Positions 7,904 to 16,185 of a stretch of 64,000 bases of DNA are shown here, one piece after another. Numbering within the stretch: position 1 is the first letter of the stretch; every line of letters begins with the position of its first letter. The notes under the pieces are model-generated. The model was given only the letters and a program-made list of their open reading frames with translations, did not search any database and had not been told where the DNA came from. Position numbers and translations under genes: made by a program. Origin of the DNA: Flavobacterium cheniae (lineage in GTDB: Bacteria > Bacteroidota > Bacteroidia > Flavobacteriales > Flavobacteriaceae); contig NZ_SNZC01000001.1 in the NCBI RefSeq assembly GCF_004363695.1, forward strand, positions 944,950 through 1,008,949, read 5' to 3'.

Positions 7904-9766
7904 ATGAATTACTTATCAGTCGAAAATATCTCCAAATCTTATGGCGAACGTGTGTTGTTTGACAACGTTTCGTTTGGAATTAATAAAGATCAAAAAATAG
8001 CTTTTATCGCTAAAAACGGTTCGGGAAAAACCACCATTATGAACATGATTAATGGTTTAGACGAACCTGATTCAGGTCAAGTGGTGATTCGAAAAGAAAT
8101 CAACATGGCGTTTTTGTCGCAAAACAATAATTTGCAAGACGAATTAACTATTGAGGAAAATATTTTTGCTTCGGATAATGAAATTCTGAAAGTAATTGAA
8201 CGCTACGAAAAAGCGTTAGAAAATCCGAATGATGAAGAAGCGTATCAAAGAGCTTTTGACGATATGGACCGACATAATGCTTGGGATTTTGAAACGCAAT
8301 TCAAGCAAATTCTATACAAGCTAAAGTTGGAAGACTTGAAAATGAAAGTCAAAAACATGTCGGGTGGACAAAAAAAGAGACTTTCGTTAGCGATTATTTT
8401 GATTAGCAAACCTGATTTATTGATTTTAGACGAGCCAACGAATCACTTGGATTTAGAGATGATTGAATGGTTAGAAGATTATTTTGCAAAAGAAAATATC
8501 ACATTGTTTATGGTAACGCACGACCGTTTCTTTTTGGAACGTGTTTGTAACGAAATTATCGAATTAGACAATGGAAAAATATACCAATACAAAGGCAACT
8601 ACTCGTATTATTTAGAAAAGAAAGAAGAACGTTTGGCTTCTGAAAATGCGAGTATCGACAAAGCACAAAACTTATTCGTAAAAGAATTAGCTTGGATGCG
8701 CCGTCAACCAAAAGCTAGAACTACCAAATCGAAATCGCGTCAAGATGATTTTTACGTGATTAAAGAAAAAGCGGAAAGTCGTAGAAAAGAAAATGTGGTA
8801 GAGCTCGAAATCAACATGGAGCGTATGGGAAGCAAGATTATCGAAATGGTAAAATTGAACAAAGACTTTCCTGATAGAACCATTTTAAAAGATTTTAGCT
8901 ATTCATTTCAACGTGGAGAACGTATTGGAATTATTGGTAAAAACGGAACGGGAAAATCGACTTTCTTGAACATTTTAACCCAAACCATTCAACCTGATTC
9001 GGGTAAAGTAATTATTGGTGATACTATTAAAATTGGATATTACACCCAAAGTGGTATCAATCCAAAACCAGGACAAAAAGTAATCGATATTATCAAAGAA
9101 TATGGCGAATATATTCCGTTGACAAAAGGAAAAATTATTTCGGCTTCGCAATTATTGGAACGCTTTTTATTTGATGCCAAAAAACAATACGATTTCGTAG
9201 AAAAATTAAGTGGTGGCGAATTGAAACGTTTGTATTTATGTACGGTTTTAATTCAGAATCCGAATTTCTTAATTTTGGATGAGCCAACAAATGATTTGGA
9301 TATTGTAACGCTGAACGTTTTAGAAAGTTTCCTTTTAGATTATCCTGGTTGTTTGTTAGTGGTGAGTCACGATAGATATTTCATGGATAAAATTGTCGAT
9401 CACTTATTTGTTTTTAGAGGTGAAGGCGAAATTGAAGATTTCCCTGGAAATTATTCAGATTTCAGAGCATATGAAGATTCAGCTGAACCAAAAGTTTTGA
9501 ATTCGGTAAGCACTGAAAAAACAAATTGGAAGGAAAAACAAACGGCTACAACCGGATTAAGTTTCAACGAACAGAAGGAATTCAATAAAATTGAAAAAGA
9601 AATCAAAGATTTAGAATACAATAAAAAACAAATCGAACAAGAATTCGCTGACGGAAAAGTTGCTGATGATAAAATTGAAGCGAAAGCAAACGAATTACAA
9701 AAAATCATTCAGTCTTTAGAAGAAAAAGAAGAACGCTGGTTTGAATTGAGTTCTAAAATGGAATAA
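7904..9766 (+). CDS. ABC-F family ATP-binding protein (Uup-like)
   Basis: The 620-residue soluble protein has two ABC ATPase domains and no membrane segment. Walker A motifs are AKNGSGKTT (36-44) and GKNGTGKST (near 350). Signatures are MSGGQKKRL and LSGGELKRL, and both Walker B motifs read LDEPTN(H/D)LD. An interdomain linker lies at about 225-310 and a charged coiled coil from about 555 to the end, as in Uup. ABC-F proteins act on ribosomes or, for Uup, in branched DNA handling and translation. Resistance-type members exist, but nothing here suggests one. A second ABC-F of the shorter kind is at 33374-35005. Confidence 0.92.
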   Translation: MNYLSVENISKSYGERVLFDNVSFGINKDQKIAFIAKNGSGKTTIMNMINGLDEPDSGQVVIRKEINMAFLSQNNNLQDELTIEENIFASDNEILKVIERYEKALENPNDEEAYQRAFDDMDRHNAWDFETQFKQILYKLKLEDLKMKVKNMSGGQKKRLSLAIILISKPDLLILDEPTNHLDLEMIEWLEDYFAKENITLFMVTHDRFFLERVCNEIIELDNGKIYQYKGNYSYYLEKKEERLASENASIDKAQNLFVKELAWMRRQPKARTTKSKSRQDDFYVIKEKAESRRKENVVELEINMERMGSKIIEMVKLNKDFPDRTILKDFSYSFQRGERIGIIGKNGTGKSTFLNILTQTIQPDSGKVIIGDTIKIGYYTQSGINPKPGQKVIDIIKEYGEYIPLTKGKIISASQLLERFLFDAKKQYDFVEKLSGGELKRLYLCTVLIQNPNFLILDEPTNDLDIVTLNVLESFLLDYPGCLLVVSHDRYFMDKIVDHLFVFRGEGEIEDFPGNYSDFRAYEDSAEPKVLNSVSTEKTNWKEKQTATTGLSFNEQKEFNKIEKEIKDLEYNKKQIEQEFADGKVADDKIEAKANELQKIIQSLEEKEERWFELSSKME

Positions 9767-9769
9767 AGT

Positions 9770-9878
9770 TTCACAATGTAACACCACGTTTTACACAAAG
9801 TTTCACTAAGTTTTTTTTCTTATAAATTCTTTGTGTTACTTTGTGCCAAACTTTGAGAAACTTAGTGCTACAACAAAT
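9770..9878. repeat. Interspersed palindromic repeat (CACAAAGTTTCACTAAG / CTTTGAGAAACTTAGTG)
   Basis: The left part carries CACAAAGTTTCACTAAG; a T-rich centre follows; the right part carries CTTTGTG and CTTTGAGAAACTTAGTGCTAC, which can pair with words of the left part. The same vocabulary (cactaag, cacaaag, ctttg, cttagcgc) makes up the spacer at 16056-16140. The right edge overlaps the beginning of the methyltransferase gene. Confidence 0.6.
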
Positions 9879-10692
9879 AAAATCTTACATAAAATTCCTT
9901 TTACACTCCAAAAACGAACATGGAGTGCATTCGCCATTTGTATTTGATTTGATTATGAAATGTTTTTATGATGCAACAAAATATCAAGAATACGAAGTAT
10001 TAAAATCGTATAGAAAATCGCTTTTAGAAAATAAAAACACGATCGAAGTAACGGATTTTGGTGCAGGTTCACGAGTTTTTAAATCGAATACCAGAGAAAT
10101 TGCAAAAATCGCACAAACCGCTGGAATTACTCCAAAAAATGCGGAATTGCTTTTTAGAATCGTTCGCTATTTTCAACCCAAAAGCATTTTAGAAATTGGA
10201 ACTTCTTTAGGATTAGCCACTTCGGCTCTTTCGTTAGGAAATTCAAATGCGAAAATCATCACTTTAGAAGGTTGTCCGAATACGCAAAAGCAAGCACAAA
10301 TTCAATTACAAGGGCAAAATTCAAATTTTCAAAACGTTGAATTTGTCAATACAGAATTTTCAAGCTATTTTAAAACCCTTAACCTTTCACCTGTCACCCA
10401 TCAACTAATCTATTTCGATGGCAATCATTCCAAAAAAGCTACTTTAGATTATTTTGAAGCGTTAATTCCAACCATTTCAAATGATTCTGTTTGGATTTTT
10501 GATGACATTCATTGGTCAGCCGACATGGAAGAGGCTTGGGAAATCATAAAAAATCATCCAAAGGTTTCGGTTACAATTGATACGTTTCAATGGGGAATTA
10601 TCTTTTTTAGAGCCGAACAAGAAAAAGAACATTTTATCATCAATCCGAATAAAACGATTAGTTCGCATTTGTTTGAAAGAATTCGTTTTTAG
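9865..10692 (+). CDS. Class I SAM-dependent methyltransferase
   Basis: From the GTG at 9865 the protein has 275 residues and begins (M)LQQIKSYIKFLLHSKNEHGVHSPF. A TTG at 9841 would add eight residues encoded entirely by a repeat. The fold is recognised from ILEIGTSLGLATSALSLG (SAM-binding glycine loop), IITLEGCP (motif II acid) and LIYFDGNHSKKATLDYFE. It resembles the O-methyltransferase/class I group common in Bacteroidetes; the substrate is unknown. The segment LNLSPVTHQ just before LIYFDGNH is written in an interspersed-repeat sequence. No ATG start exists near the conserved N-terminus, which makes a non-ATG start likely. Confidence 0.8.
   Translation: MLQQIKSYIKFLLHSKNEHGVHSPFVFDLIMKCFYDATKYQEYEVLKSYRKSLLENKNTIEVTDFGAGSRVFKSNTREIAKIAQTAGITPKNAELLFRIVRYFQPKSILEIGTSLGLATSALSLGNSNAKIITLEGCPNTQKQAQIQLQGQNSNFQNVEFVNTEFSSYFKTLNLSPVTHQLIYFDGNHSKKATLDYFEALIPTISNDSVWIFDDIHWSADMEEAWEIIKNHPKVSVTIDTFQWGIIFFRAEQEKEHFIINPNKTISSHLFERIRF
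10376..10405. repeat. Repeat-derived segment inside the methyltransferase gene
   Basis: The stretch reads CCCTTAACCTTTCACC then TGTCACCCATCAAC, the same words as the right arm of the intergenic palindrome at 2443-2512 (CACCCATTACCTTTCACC). It is read in frame as TLNLSPVTHQ. Confidence 0.5.
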
Positions 10693-10694
10693 TT

Positions 10695-10722
10695 GTAACA
10701 AAATTTATATTTTCGCACTAAT
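10695..10722 (+). promoter_or_regulatory. GTAACAA-N15-ACTAAT promoter-like element (site D)
   Basis: GTAACAA at 10695-10701 and ACTAAT at 10717-10722 have the same 28-base geometry as sites before natA and padR. It lies 26 bases before the ATG of the 43-residue ORF. An overlapping TATTTTCG could instead serve as a primary-sigma -7 box, so this site is the most ambiguous of the four. Confidence 0.45.
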
Positions 10723-10748
10723 AATCAAACAGCTATAAATTGGTTATT

Positions 10749-10880
10749 ATGGAAAATCTTTCTTTTTTTAAATCAAAATATTTCAAATTTATACTTCCTT
10801 TTATTATTGTATTGGGAATAATTTATTTGTTTAAATCAGGATATAAATTTGGTCAATGGTTGTATTTAATGATAAATTAA
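10749..10880 (+). CDS. Small predicted membrane protein, 43 aa
   Basis: An ATG at 10749 opens a 43-codon frame, MENLSFFKSKYFKFILPFII and onward, closing with TAA at 10878-10880. It has one strong hydrophobic segment (about residues 14-28), flanking Lys residues and an aromatic C-terminal part (FGQWLYLMIN). This is the only sizeable content of the 304-base gap between the methyltransferase and the ABC ATPase. I do not recognise a family. A promoter-like element (10695-10722) stands at the right distance upstream, which supports expression. The alternative is a chance frame in AT-rich DNA. Confidence 0.55.
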   Translation: MENLSFFKSKYFKFILPFIIVLGIIYLFKSGYKFGQWLYLMIN

Positions 10881-10902
10881 ATCATTGTTTTGCTTTATTT
10901 AT

Positions 10903-10931
10903 GTAACAAATTCCTTTCTTTTTCTACTTAT
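10903..10931 (+). promoter_or_regulatory. GTAACAA-N16-ACTTAT promoter-like element (site A)
   Basis: GTAACAA at 10903-10909 and ACTTAT at 10926-10931 are separated by a T-rich spacer. No TAnnTTTG box is present. The motif almost repeats the one before the NatA gene on the minus strand (41720-41747), sharing GTAACAAATTCC and CTACT. It is 65 bases before the ATG of the LolD-like ATPase. Confidence 0.55.
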
Positions 10932-10954
10932 TAGAGTATTACATCAATAATATT

Positions 10955-10979
10955 GTCATCTCGAGCGAAGTCGAGAGGC
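10955..10979. repeat. Interspersed repeat with TCTCGA/TCGAGA inverted arms
   Basis: GTCATCTCGAGCGAAGTCGAGAGG holds 6-bp inverted arms (TCTCGA and TCGAGA) around GCGAAG. Sequences of this form are scattered through many Bacteroidetes genomes. It sits in the leader between the promoter-like site A and the start codon of the ABC ATPase. Confidence 0.6.
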
Positions 10980-10996
10980 TAAATTCTAATTTCATT

Positions 10997-11698
10997 ATGG
11001 CAAATCCGTTAATCAAAATAACCAATATCAAAAGAGATTTTCCTTTAGGAAACGAAATCGTGTATGTATTAAAAGGCATCGATTTAGAAATCAATAAAGG
11101 CGAATATGTAGCTTTAATGGGACCTTCAGGTTCTGGAAAATCAACTTTGATGAACATTTTAGGTTGTTTAGACACACCAACTTCTGGAACATACATTTTG
11201 AACGGAAAACACGTTAGTGAAATGCAAGACGATGAATTGGCAGGAATTCGTAATAAAGAAATTGGATTCGTTTTTCAAACGTTCAACTTAATGCCACGAA
11301 CAACGGCTTTGGATAATGTCGCTTTACCAATGGTTTATGCCGGTCATTCCAAATCAGAACGCGTGGAACGTGCTACTGAAGTATTAACACAAGTAGGCTT
11401 GAACGACAGAATGGATCACAAACCAAATCAACTTTCGGGTGGTCAACGTCAGCGTGTGGCGGTTGCGAGAGCTTTGGTAAATAAACCTTCTATCATTTTA
11501 GCCGATGAACCAACCGGAAACTTAGACAGTAAAACTTCGGTGGAAATCATGAATTTATTCAACGAAATTCACGCCAAAGGAAACACTGTAATTCTAGTAA
11601 CTCACGAAGAAGACATTGCCGCTTATGCACACCGAATCATTCGTTTACGAGACGGACTTATTGAAAGTGATACCATGAACTCTAATATAAAAAAGTAA
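10997..11698 (+). CDS. ABC transporter ATP-binding protein (LolD/MacB type)
   Basis: The 233-residue ATPase has Walker [10 protein letters not shown] (42-50), Q-loop [16 protein letters not shown], signature [15 protein letters not shown] and Walker [14 protein letters not shown], the pattern of the LolD/MacB/FtsE group. These energise lipoprotein release or mechanotransmission-type exporters rather than classical substrate channels. No permease gene adjoins: the next gene is an unknown membrane protein and then a MATE exporter, so its partner must be elsewhere or be the product of 11726-12235 (unlikely). Expression may depend on the GTAACAA element upstream. Confidence 0.92.
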   Translation: MANPLIKITNIKRDFPLGNEIVYVLKGIDLEINKGEYVALMGPSGSGKSTLMNILGCLDTPTSGTYILNGKHVSEMQDDELAGIRNKEIGFVFQTFNLMPRTTALDNVALPMVYAGHSKSERVERATEVLTQVGLNDRMDHKPNQLSGGQRQRVAVARALVNKPSIILADEPTGNLDSKTSVEIMNLFNEIHAKGNTVILVTHEEDIAAYAHRIIRLRDGLIESDTMNSNIKK

Positions 11699-11725
11699 AT
11701 TCACTTTAAATCCCGAATTACTTAA

Positions 11726-12235
11726 ATGGATAATGTGGAGAAAATATATCCCGCGGTAAACGTAAAATCATTTGTCTCCTTTTTTTGGTTTATCCTAGTA
11801 CTTGCAATATCTGTTATTGCATCTATTTTTGGGTATGTTTTAATTAGAGATGGCTATTGGAAAATTTCTTTTTTCACTTTACCCTTTATTTTATTAACTC
11901 CTTATATAATATTTTTTAGCTTAAAATCTAAAATAATTTTAACTAAAGATTCTATAATTAGGAAAGTTCCATTTAGTAGAAAGGAAATAAAATATTATGA
12001 AATTAAAACTCTTAAAATTTACGATACAATAGGAAATGGATATGGCTCTGTTTCTTATTTAGAAAGTAAAAAACCAAATTCAAAAAGTCTATTTACTTTA
12101 AAAACAATTTTTGTATCGGATATAGAAAACTCTCATCCAAATAAATTCACAAAGGGTAAACAATTTACTTTTCATGCTACAAATGATATTTACTCATTTA
12201 TTGAAGAAAAAATTTCTAATAAACAAGTTGATTAA
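11726..12235 (+). CDS. Hypothetical membrane protein, two TM segments, PH-like tail
   Basis: The 169-residue protein has two adjacent hydrophobic segments (about 12-36 and 45-68). A soluble part of about 100 residues follows, beginning with SKIILTKDSIIRKVPFSRKEIKYYEIKTLKI. Two N-terminal membrane helices followed by such a strand-rich region resemble bacterial PH-like/YdbT-type membrane proteins. I cannot assign a family with confidence. It starts 27 bases after the ABC ATPase and is probably co-transcribed with it. Confidence 0.65.
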   Translation: MDNVEKIYPAVNVKSFVSFFWFILVLAISVIASIFGYVLIRDGYWKISFFTLPFILLTPYIIFFSLKSKIILTKDSIIRKVPFSRKEIKYYEIKTLKIYDTIGNGYGSVSYLESKKPNSKSLFTLKTIFVSDIENSHPNKFTKGKQFTFHATNDIYSFIEEKISNKQVD

Positions 12236-12249
12236 GTAATGTTTTATTA

Positions 12250-12281
12250 TTGAAAAATCTTTTTCAAAATAACTACCTTTG
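12250..12281 (+). promoter_or_regulatory. Bacteroidetes-type promoter for the MATE exporter gene
   Basis: TTG at 12250-12252, a 21-base spacer and TACCTTTG at 12274-12281 match the primary consensus closely. The match also shows that a TTG-initiated reading from 12279 would start inside the promoter, so the ATG at 12297 is the start. Confidence 0.75.
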
Positions 12282-12296
12282 CTCAAAATTGCCAAA

Positions 12297-13694
12297 ATGA
12301 CTTTTTCCGACTACTCTAAAGAATTTTCATATAACTTAAAACTTGCCTACCCTATTATTTTAGGAATGTTAGGCCATACCGTTGTGGGAATTGTAGATAA
12401 TATCATGGTCGGAAAATTAGGTCCAACCGAGTTAGCTGCTGTGTCTTTAGGAAACAGCTTTGTTTTCATTGCCATGTCATTAGGAATTGGATTTTCTACT
12501 GCAATTACACCTTTAGTAGCAGAATCAGATGGAAAAAATGATGTAGCTGGTGGTCGTTCTGCATTTCATCACGGATTGTATTTGTGTACGATTTTAGGTG
12601 TAGCTTTATTTACTTTAATTTTCTTTTCGAAACCACTAATTGCTTACATGGGACAACCCGAAGCAGTTGTAGAAATGGCAAAACCTTATTTAGATATCGT
12701 AGGTTTTTCGTTGATTCCGTTAATTATGTACCAAGCGTACAAACAGTTTGCCGACGGTTTGAGTGAAACTAAATATTCGATGTGGGCAACCATTATTGGA
12801 AATTTAACCAACGTAGTTATAAATTACTTCTTAATCTACGGAATTTGGATTTTTCCAAAATGGGGCATCGTTGGAGCCGCTGTAGGAACTATTGTTTCGC
12901 GTTTTGTGATGTTAGGCTATATGCACTACATAATGAATTTAAAACCAAAATTCCATCCGTATTTTAAAGGATTTAGCTTGAAAGAAATTAAGAAAGAAGT
13001 CAACCAAAAAATCATTAAAATTGGGATGCCTTCTGCCATGCAAATGTTCTTTGAAGTGGCGTTGTTTACAGGAGCCATTTGGTTATGTGGAATGATTGGA
13101 ACAACAAGTCAAGCAGCGAATCAAATTGCATTGAGTTTAGCTTCTTTAACCTTTATGTTTGCGATGGGATTAAGCGTTACCGCAATGATTCGTATTGGAA
13201 ACCAAAAAGGATTAAATGATTATGTAACCTTAAGAAAGGTAGCAATATCCATTTTCTTATTAGCTGTGGTGATTGAAATTGTTTTTGCTTTACTATTTGT
13301 TGCCTTACATACGACTTTACCATACATTTTCGTAGATATCAACGATGCAAAAAATCTAACCGAAAACTTAGAAGTAATCGCAATATCAGCCAATTTACTT
13401 TTGGTTGCTGCCGTTTTTCAAATTTCCGATGGGTTACAAGTAGTGGTTTTAGGCGCACTTCGTGGTTTACAAGATGCTAAAATTCCAATGTATATTACGT
13501 TTGTAGCGTATTGGGTAATTGGATTTCCTATCTCCATTTATTTAGGATTAGAAACCGAATTAAAAGCTGTTGGCGTTTGGATTGGACTTTTAGCCGGATT
13601 AACAGCAGCAGCAATATTTTTGTATATTCGCTTTAATTATTTGACTAAAAAACTGGTTCAAGTACAAGCACAAGAGCAAGTTCAATTACAATAA
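12297..13694 (+). CDS. MATE family efflux transporter
   Basis: From ATG 12297 the protein has 465 residues and about 12 membrane segments in two homologous halves, as expected for MATE exporters (NorM/DinF fold). YPIILGMLGHTVVGIVDNIMVGKLGPTELAAVSLGNS is the conserved first-helix region. Members export cationic drugs or metabolites in exchange for Na+ or H+ across the inner membrane. The C-terminus ends with a Gln/Val-rich tail (QVQAQEQVQLQ). It has its own promoter and is followed 26 bases later by a small acidic protein gene. Confidence 0.93.
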   Translation: MTFSDYSKEFSYNLKLAYPIILGMLGHTVVGIVDNIMVGKLGPTELAAVSLGNSFVFIAMSLGIGFSTAITPLVAESDGKNDVAGGRSAFHHGLYLCTILGVALFTLIFFSKPLIAYMGQPEAVVEMAKPYLDIVGFSLIPLIMYQAYKQFADGLSETKYSMWATIIGNLTNVVINYFLIYGIWIFPKWGIVGAAVGTIVSRFVMLGYMHYIMNLKPKFHPYFKGFSLKEIKKEVNQKIIKIGMPSAMQMFFEVALFTGAIWLCGMIGTTSQAANQIALSLASLTFMFAMGLSVTAMIRIGNQKGLNDYVTLRKVAISIFLLAVVIEIVFALLFVALHTTLPYIFVDINDAKNLTENLEVIAISANLLLVAAVFQISDGLQVVVLGALRGLQDAKIPMYITFVAYWVIGFPISIYLGLETELKAVGVWIGLLAGLTAAAIFLYIRFNYLTKKLVQVQAQEQVQLQ

Positions 13695-13720
13695 CAAGAA
13701 GAAATTAAAATCATAAAAAC

Positions 13721-13951
13721 ATGAACTTACCAAAATTTGTAATCGGAGATAATACCGATTTTCCAGAAGATATTTTCGTAATCCATTTAGAATATCCAAG
13801 ATTCGTAATCAACTTGAAAGATGACGAAGTAGAATTTTTAGAAGACATTGAAGAAGAAGACGAAAAAGAATTAGAATCAGAAATGGAACATTTAATTACC
13901 ATTGCCGGAGAATTCTACGATAGAGAAATTGAACGTTACGAGCAGGAATAG
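13721..13951 (+). CDS. Conserved small acidic protein, 76 aa
   Basis: The 76-residue protein begins MNLPKFVIGDNTDFPEDIFVIH and has a very acidic middle (EDIEEEDEKELESE at about 48-61). There is no signal peptide or membrane segment. I know the type as an uncharacterised flavobacterial protein, without assigned function. It follows the MATE gene closely and is probably in the same transcript. A GTGTTCAGAGTACAG repeat-like stretch lies between its stop codon and the convergent meaB. Confidence 0.75.
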   Translation: MNLPKFVIGDNTDFPEDIFVIHLEYPRFVINLKDDEVEFLEDIEEEDEKELESEMEHLITIAGEFYDREIERYEQE

Positions 13952-13966
13952 TGTTCAGAGTACAGT
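13950..13966. repeat. Fragment of the ACTGAACACT-type interspersed repeat
   Basis: GTGTTCAGAGTACAGTA lies between the 76-aa acidic protein and meaB. It shares GTGTTCAG with the copies at 5532 and 22857. Confidence 0.35.
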
Positions 13967-13967
13967 A

Positions 13968-15116
13968 TTATTTTTTAAAATATTGATCTAATAAACTCAT
14001 AGCCGCTGCAAAAGGTGAAATTTCATTGTTTTGCACGGCTTTTTTATTTTCTTCCAATAGTTGCATGATATTCGGATGATTGTAAAAGTGAGATTTCAAT
14101 TGTTCATTAATCGTTTCCATCATCCAAAATTGGTTTTGATTTTGACGTTTTTCTTCGAAATAATGATTTGCTTTTACCAATTCGAAATACTCTGAAATGA
14201 TCTCCCAAATCGCATCAATTCCTGTTTGTTCATAAGCACTACAAGTCGTTACTTTTGGAATCCAACCCGAAGATTTAGCTGGAAATAAATGCAACGCTCT
14301 ATTGAATTCGGTTTTGGCTAATTTTGCTTTCGCAATATTATCACCATCCGCTTTATTGATTACGATAGTGTCTGCCATTTCCATGATGCCACGTTTGATG
14401 CCTTGTAATTCATCACCAGCGCCTGAAATTTTCAACAACAAAAAGAAATCGACCATACTGTGAACAGCAGTTTCGCTTTGCCCTACTCCAACCGTTTCAA
14501 TAATAATCGTATCAAATCCACAAGCTTCACACAAAATAATAGTTTCACGCGTTTTTCTGGCAACGCCACCTAACGTATCGCCCGAAGCACTTGGTCGAAT
14601 ATAGGCATTCTCGTCTTTTACCAATTCTTCCATACGGGTTTTATCGCCCAAAATACTTCCGTGACTGATAGACGAACTCGGGTCAACAGCCAAAACAGCG
14701 ACTTTCTTTCCGATGGTAGTTAAATATTTTCCAAAAGCTTCAATAAACGTACTTTTTCCAACACCTGGAACACCGGTAATTCCAACACGAACCGAATGAT
14801 TCGCATGTGGCAAACAACCTTTAATTACTTCATTTGCTTTGGCTAAATGTTCAGGATTCGTGCTTTCGACTAAAGTTATGGCACGACTCAAAGCGGTTTT
14901 ATCTCCTTTTAAAATTCCAGCAATCAGCTCTTCTGCCGAAGGTTGTTTTCTTCGGAATTGTTGAATTTGACTTGCCACAAGGGTACTCAGCGTTTCAGGT
15001 TGTTCCACGCCATGAATTTCTGAAAGTGCCGATTTTTTATTTGGTGTTTTCAAAAGGAATTTTGCTTTGTGTAAAAATACAAAAAATGTAGGAATATAAA
15101 ACATCGAAATCTTCAT
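13968..15116 (-). CDS. meaB: Methylmalonyl-CoA mutase-associated GTPase MeaB
   Basis: Walker A GVPGVGKS lies at 115-122 (from the first ATG); ILAVDPSSSISHGSILGDKTRM-like switch residues, ETVGVGQSE and VINKADGDN (guanine specificity) follow. This is the MeaB/ArgK G3E GTPase that loads or protects adenosylcobalamin in methylmalonyl-CoA mutase. The first about 21 residues (MFYIPTFFVFLHKAKF) do not fit the family; a TTG at 15051-15053 would give a more normal start, MKTPNKKSALSEIHG. A PduO-type cobalamin adenosyltransferase, the expected supplier of cofactor, is encoded at 22888-23457. The mutase is not in the window. Confidence 0.92.
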   Translation of the reverse strand: MKISMFYIPTFFVFLHKAKFLLKTPNKKSALSEIHGVEQPETLSTLVASQIQQFRRKQPSAEELIAGILKGDKTALSRAITLVESTNPEHLAKANEVIKGCLPHANHSVRVGITGVPGVGKSTFIEAFGKYLTTIGKKVAVLAVDPSSSISHGSILGDKTRMEELVKDENAYIRPSASGDTLGGVARKTRETIILCEACGFDTIIIETVGVGQSETAVHSMVDFFLLLKISGAGDELQGIKRGIMEMADTIVINKADGDNIAKAKLAKTEFNRALHLFPAKSSGWIPKVTTCSAYEQTGIDAIWEIISEYFELVKANHYFEEKRQNQNQFWMMETINEQLKSHFYNHPNIMQLLEENKKAVQNNEISPFAAAMSLLDQYFKK

Positions 15117-15123
15117 GATTAAT

Positions 15124-15131
15124 TACCTTTG
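15124..15131 (+). promoter_or_regulatory. -7 box (TACCTTTG) for the AEC transporter gene
   Basis: A perfect TAnnTTTG box sits 18 bases before the ATG at 15150. A matching TTG element at the right distance was not seen, so only the -7 part is claimed. Confidence 0.5.
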
Positions 15132-15149
15132 TATTCTTGATTTTAGGAA

Positions 15150-16058
15150 ATGGAAAACATCATTTTATTATTTTTATGCTTGATTTTGGGCGTTGCGCTT
15201 CAAAAAGTGCCGCAATTTCCTAAAAATGCCTATCAAAGTTTGAATCAATACGTGATTTACGTTTCGCTTCCGGCTTTGGCATTGTATTACATTCCGAAAA
15301 TTACGATTTCACTCGCTTTACTTTATCCGTTAGGAATTGCGTGGTTAGGTTTCGGATTATCGTTTGTGTTTTTCTATGCTTTGGGGACGTATTTCAAATG
15401 GTCGAAAAAGTTAATTGGATGTTTAATTTTAACCGGTGGATTGAGTAATACTTCTTTCGTAGGATTTCCAATTATCGAAGCTTTGTATGGTGCAGATGGA
15501 TTAAAAACCGCCATTATTGTTGACCAACCCGGTTCATTCGTAGTCGTAACTACATTAGGTATTTTAGTCGCAGCTAGTTTTTCAAGAGGAAATTTAAGTA
15601 CTTCAGAAATCGTATTGAAGATTGTAAAATTCCCACCATTTATCGCTTTTACGATTGCACTTTTTTGTACAATATTTACTTTAGAATTTCCAGAAGCGTT
15701 GCAAAACTCCTTTTTAAGAATTGGAAATACCGTAACTCCAGTTGCTTTAGTAGCCGTTGGATTACAATTAAAAATTGATACCCGAAGCAAACATTGGTCA
15801 TTTTTAACTTTAGGATTATTTTTCAAATTAATTTTAATGCCCGCTTTTTTCTTCTTGCTTTACAAAATCATATTAGGCGGAAAAGGATTAGAAATAGATG
15901 TATCTATAATAGAATCTGCCATGGCGCCCATGATAACAGGTGCGATTTTAGCTTCCAATTATGGATTAAAACCCAAATTGAGTAGTATGATGATTGGTAT
16001 TGGAATTCCGCTGTCGTTGCTGACGGTAGCTTTTTGGTATTGGGTTCTGAGTTTGTAG
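15150..16058 (+). CDS. AEC family transporter (auxin efflux carrier-like permease)
   Basis: The 302-residue protein has about ten hydrophobic segments in two sets of five, with NQYVIYVSLPALALYYIPK near the N-terminus and GGLSNTSFVGFPIIEALYG around 108-126, typical of AEC permeases. Bacterial members carry malate, malonate or other small carboxylates across the inner membrane. The substrate here is unknown. The stop codon runs into an interspersed repeat. Confidence 0.88.
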   Translation: MENIILLFLCLILGVALQKVPQFPKNAYQSLNQYVIYVSLPALALYYIPKITISLALLYPLGIAWLGFGLSFVFFYALGTYFKWSKKLIGCLILTGGLSNTSFVGFPIIEALYGADGLKTAIIVDQPGSFVVVTTLGILVAASFSRGNLSTSEIVLKIVKFPPFIAFTIALFCTIFTLEFPEALQNSFLRIGNTVTPVALVAVGLQLKIDTRSKHWSFLTLGLFFKLILMPAFFFLLYKIILGGKGLEIDVSIIESAMAPMITGAILASNYGLKPKLSSMMIGIGIPLSLLTVAFWYWVLSL

Positions 16059-16140
16059 CACTAAGTTTGACACAAAGTTCCGCCAATTTTTTTTGAAATC
16101 TTTGCGACTTAGCGCTTTTGCGAGCGAAAAATTCTGTGTC
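16056..16140. repeat. Interspersed palindromic repeat (CACTAAGTTTGACACAAAG / CTTTGCGACTTAGCGC)
   Basis: GCACTAAGTTTGACACAAAG on the left can pair imperfectly with CTTTGCGACTTAGCGC on the right across a T-rich centre. The repeat shares its words with the element at 9770-9878. It occupies the whole spacer between the AEC gene and the promoter of the next gene. Confidence 0.6.
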
Positions 16141-16185
16141 CCAAAAAACATAAAATTAATTATCTTTACACTTCAATTGTACACT

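Noticed and set aside
15374..15826. 150-aa antisense ORF within the AEC transporter gene
   Set aside because: No recognisable domain, and it lies wholly inside a well-supported membrane protein gene.
16093..16185. N-terminal extension of the FAD oxidase
   Set aside because: The extra 31 residues are encoded by the interspersed repeat and the -7 box TATCTTTA; the enzyme begins normally at 16186.
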